A program made the translations under genes and the position numbers. From contig JBFIXI010000067.1 of NCBI GenBank assembly GCA_041605955.1, positions 1-23,143 on the forward strand: DNA of 23,143 nt, given 5' to 3'. Below are positions 22,273 through 23,143 of this stretch, piece by piece; the stretch's first letter is position 1; each line of letters opens with the position of its first letter. This DNA comes from JAHEJX01 sp041605955 (GTDB lineage Bacteria > Actinomycetota > Acidimicrobiia > Spongiisociales > UBA5794). The notes beneath the pieces are model-generated. The model saw only the letters and a program-made list of their open reading frames with translations, had not been told where the DNA came from and did not search any database.

Positions 22273-22719
22273 ATGAGTCAGACCGCCCGCAGAGCAATCA
22301 TCGCCGTGATGACGGTGGCGGCGTTGATCGCCGTTGTCGTATTCGCGGTCCAGAACGGCGACGGCGAGTGCGAGAAGCCGACCCTGGCCATCGCCAGCGA
22401 CGCGGTGGAGCTGCTGGAAACCGCCGACGGCCTGGAACTCGTCGTCACCGCCGAGGAAGACTTCTACATGGGTGCCCTCTTGTGGATTCTGCGCATCGGC
22501 CGGCTCGAGTTCGATCGCAGCTACCACCCGGACGGGGCATTGACCCGCCTCGCGTTTCCCATCCCGGCCACAGCGGTTGAAATGCTGGCAGACGGCGATG
22601 GGATCGACGTTCGCTACGGCAACCCGATCGGCTCGGCCGCGGACGGCTTTGCCAGAGCCGACCTCGATGTCGACAGGGAATCCGGCTTCGCCACCCTGCG
22701 GGTGACCGAGACCTGTTAG
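22273..22719 (+). CDS. Membrane-anchored hypothetical protein
   Basis: A 148-residue protein with an N-terminal transmembrane or uncleaved signal segment (IIAVMTVAALIAVVVFAV, about residues 8-26) and a soluble outer domain of about 120 residues containing two cysteines (near the segment NGDGECEKP and the final residue). Not recognised as any family. ATG 22273 is preferred: TAGGCT lies 8 nt upstream and the frame before it (to 22237) encodes no membrane-protein-like sequence. It lies 45 bp after the HIT-like gene and converges with the DUF2461-like gene, whose stop is only 10 bp away, without a visible terminator. Confidence 0.7.
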   Translation: MSQTARRAIIAVMTVAALIAVVVFAVQNGDGECEKPTLAIASDAVELLETADGLELVVTAEEDFYMGALLWILRIGRLEFDRSYHPDGALTRLAFPIPATAVEMLADGDGIDVRYGNPIGSAADGFARADLDVDRESGFATLRVTETC

Positions 22720-22729
22720 CCGGTAACGA

Positions 22730-23143
22730 CTACTGCAGGTTGTCCACCAGCCAGCGGTGGAGCGGGGCCTGCTTCGACCAGCGGGTCATCGCCCAAGAGA
22801 CGAAGCGCTTGCTATGCAAGCTCTTCGGAGTCGGCTCGTCCTCCCCCACCCACAGTGCCGCATACCGCAACATGCGAGTGGCGAACGCGTCGTCGGTGTC
22901 GAAACCGCGCGGCAGCTGTTTGTAGTGCTCGCCTTTGACGGCGAACCTGGCCCGCTCGAGCGCAGTCACCGCCTGCTGCAGCGACTCGCCGGCCTGGGGA
23001 TGGACCACTGCGTGCCGAAAGGTGGCCAGCCTGTCCTTGTCGAAGCTATGGGCGCCCACCCCGATGCCGACCTGGTCGGGAGTGATCCGCAGATAGAACC
23101 CGGACACGGCTTGCTTGCGAACGCCCTCCCAGAACCAGAAGTC
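22730..23143 (-). CDS. DUF2461-like protein, C-terminal part
   Basis: The frame is open at the right window edge, so the N terminus is missing; the visible 137 residues form the C-terminal part. They match the DUF2461 (TIGR02453-type) pattern: DFWFWEGVRKQAVSGFYLRI, QVGIGVGAHSFDKDRLATFR, then KGEHYKQLPRGFDTDDAFATRMLRY and the ending KRFVSWAMTRWSKQAPLHRWL. A GTG at 23107 is internal, not the true start. Function of the family is unknown; it is a soluble alpha/beta protein. Stop TAG at 22732-22730. Confidence 0.75.
   Translation of the reverse strand, partial: DFWFWEGVRKQAVSGFYLRITPDQVGIGVGAHSFDKDRLATFRHAVVHPQAGESLQQAVTALERARFAVKGEHYKQLPRGFDTDDAFATRMLRYAALWVGEDEPTPKSLHSKRFVSWAMTRWSKQAPLHRWLVDNLQ

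Noticed and set aside
1..23143. CRISPR arrays, IS elements, phage genes, tRNA or rRNA genes
   Set aside because: No regularly spaced repeats, transposase or integrase motifs, or cloverleaf-like sequences were found on either strand by reading. A covariance-model scan was not possible here.

Overview
The window is high-GC, actinobacterial-looking DNA. The combination of a long FadE5-like acyl-CoA dehydrogenase beginning MSHYKSN, a soluble P450, ECF sigma biology, two HIT proteins, secreted LamG giants and many leaderless -10 promoters fits an uncultured or environmental actinobacterium. Acidimicrobiia is my best guess, but this is inference and there is no rRNA here to test it.

Layout. 1-912 (-): two alpha/beta-hydrolase-like genes overlapping by 4 bp; the downstream one runs off the window. 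913-1239: no gene seen. 1240-2967 (-): a nitroreductase-family flavoprotein followed by a cytochrome P450. 3156-12153 (+): two large secreted paralogues (1291 and 1658 aa) sharing a propeller-like head, a fibronectin-III-like segment, Ig-like domains and LamG/concanavalin-like modules, separated by a compact cluster of palindromic half-sites. 12195-12617 (-): HIT protein. 12679-14484 (-): acyl-CoA dehydrogenase, divergent from a TetR regulator (14656-15201 +), with clear inverted repeats between them. 15275-16657 (+): secreted glucose/sorbosone-dehydrogenase-family protein. 16710-17078 (-): small membrane-protein reading frame broken by one in-frame TAG. 17224-19181 (-): ECF sigma factor translationally overlapped (ATGA) with a single-pass membrane protein whose external part is a long acidic rod of 11-residue repeats. 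19267-21249 (-): OYE-type flavin/4Fe-4S oxidoreductase, divergent from a DUF3291 / HIT / membrane-protein group (21311-22719 +). 22730-23143 (-): DUF2461-like gene, cut by the window end.

How the genes may work together. The TetR-acyl-CoA dehydrogenase pair reads as a locally regulated lipid-oxidation unit. The sigma factor and coiled-coil protein look like a signalling pair in which the membrane protein could control the sigma factor, although it lacks a recognisable zinc anti-sigma motif. The LamG pair looks like surface adhesin or matrix proteins. The rest are separate metabolic genes. A recurring signal is a TAnnnT hexamer 6-7 nt before the start codon of several genes without a Shine-Dalgarno sequence, which is the layout of leaderless transcripts.

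The most interesting items are the sigma/hendecad-rod pair, the LamG paralogues with their intergenic operator-like array, the leaderless promoter set, and the amber-interrupted membrane protein.
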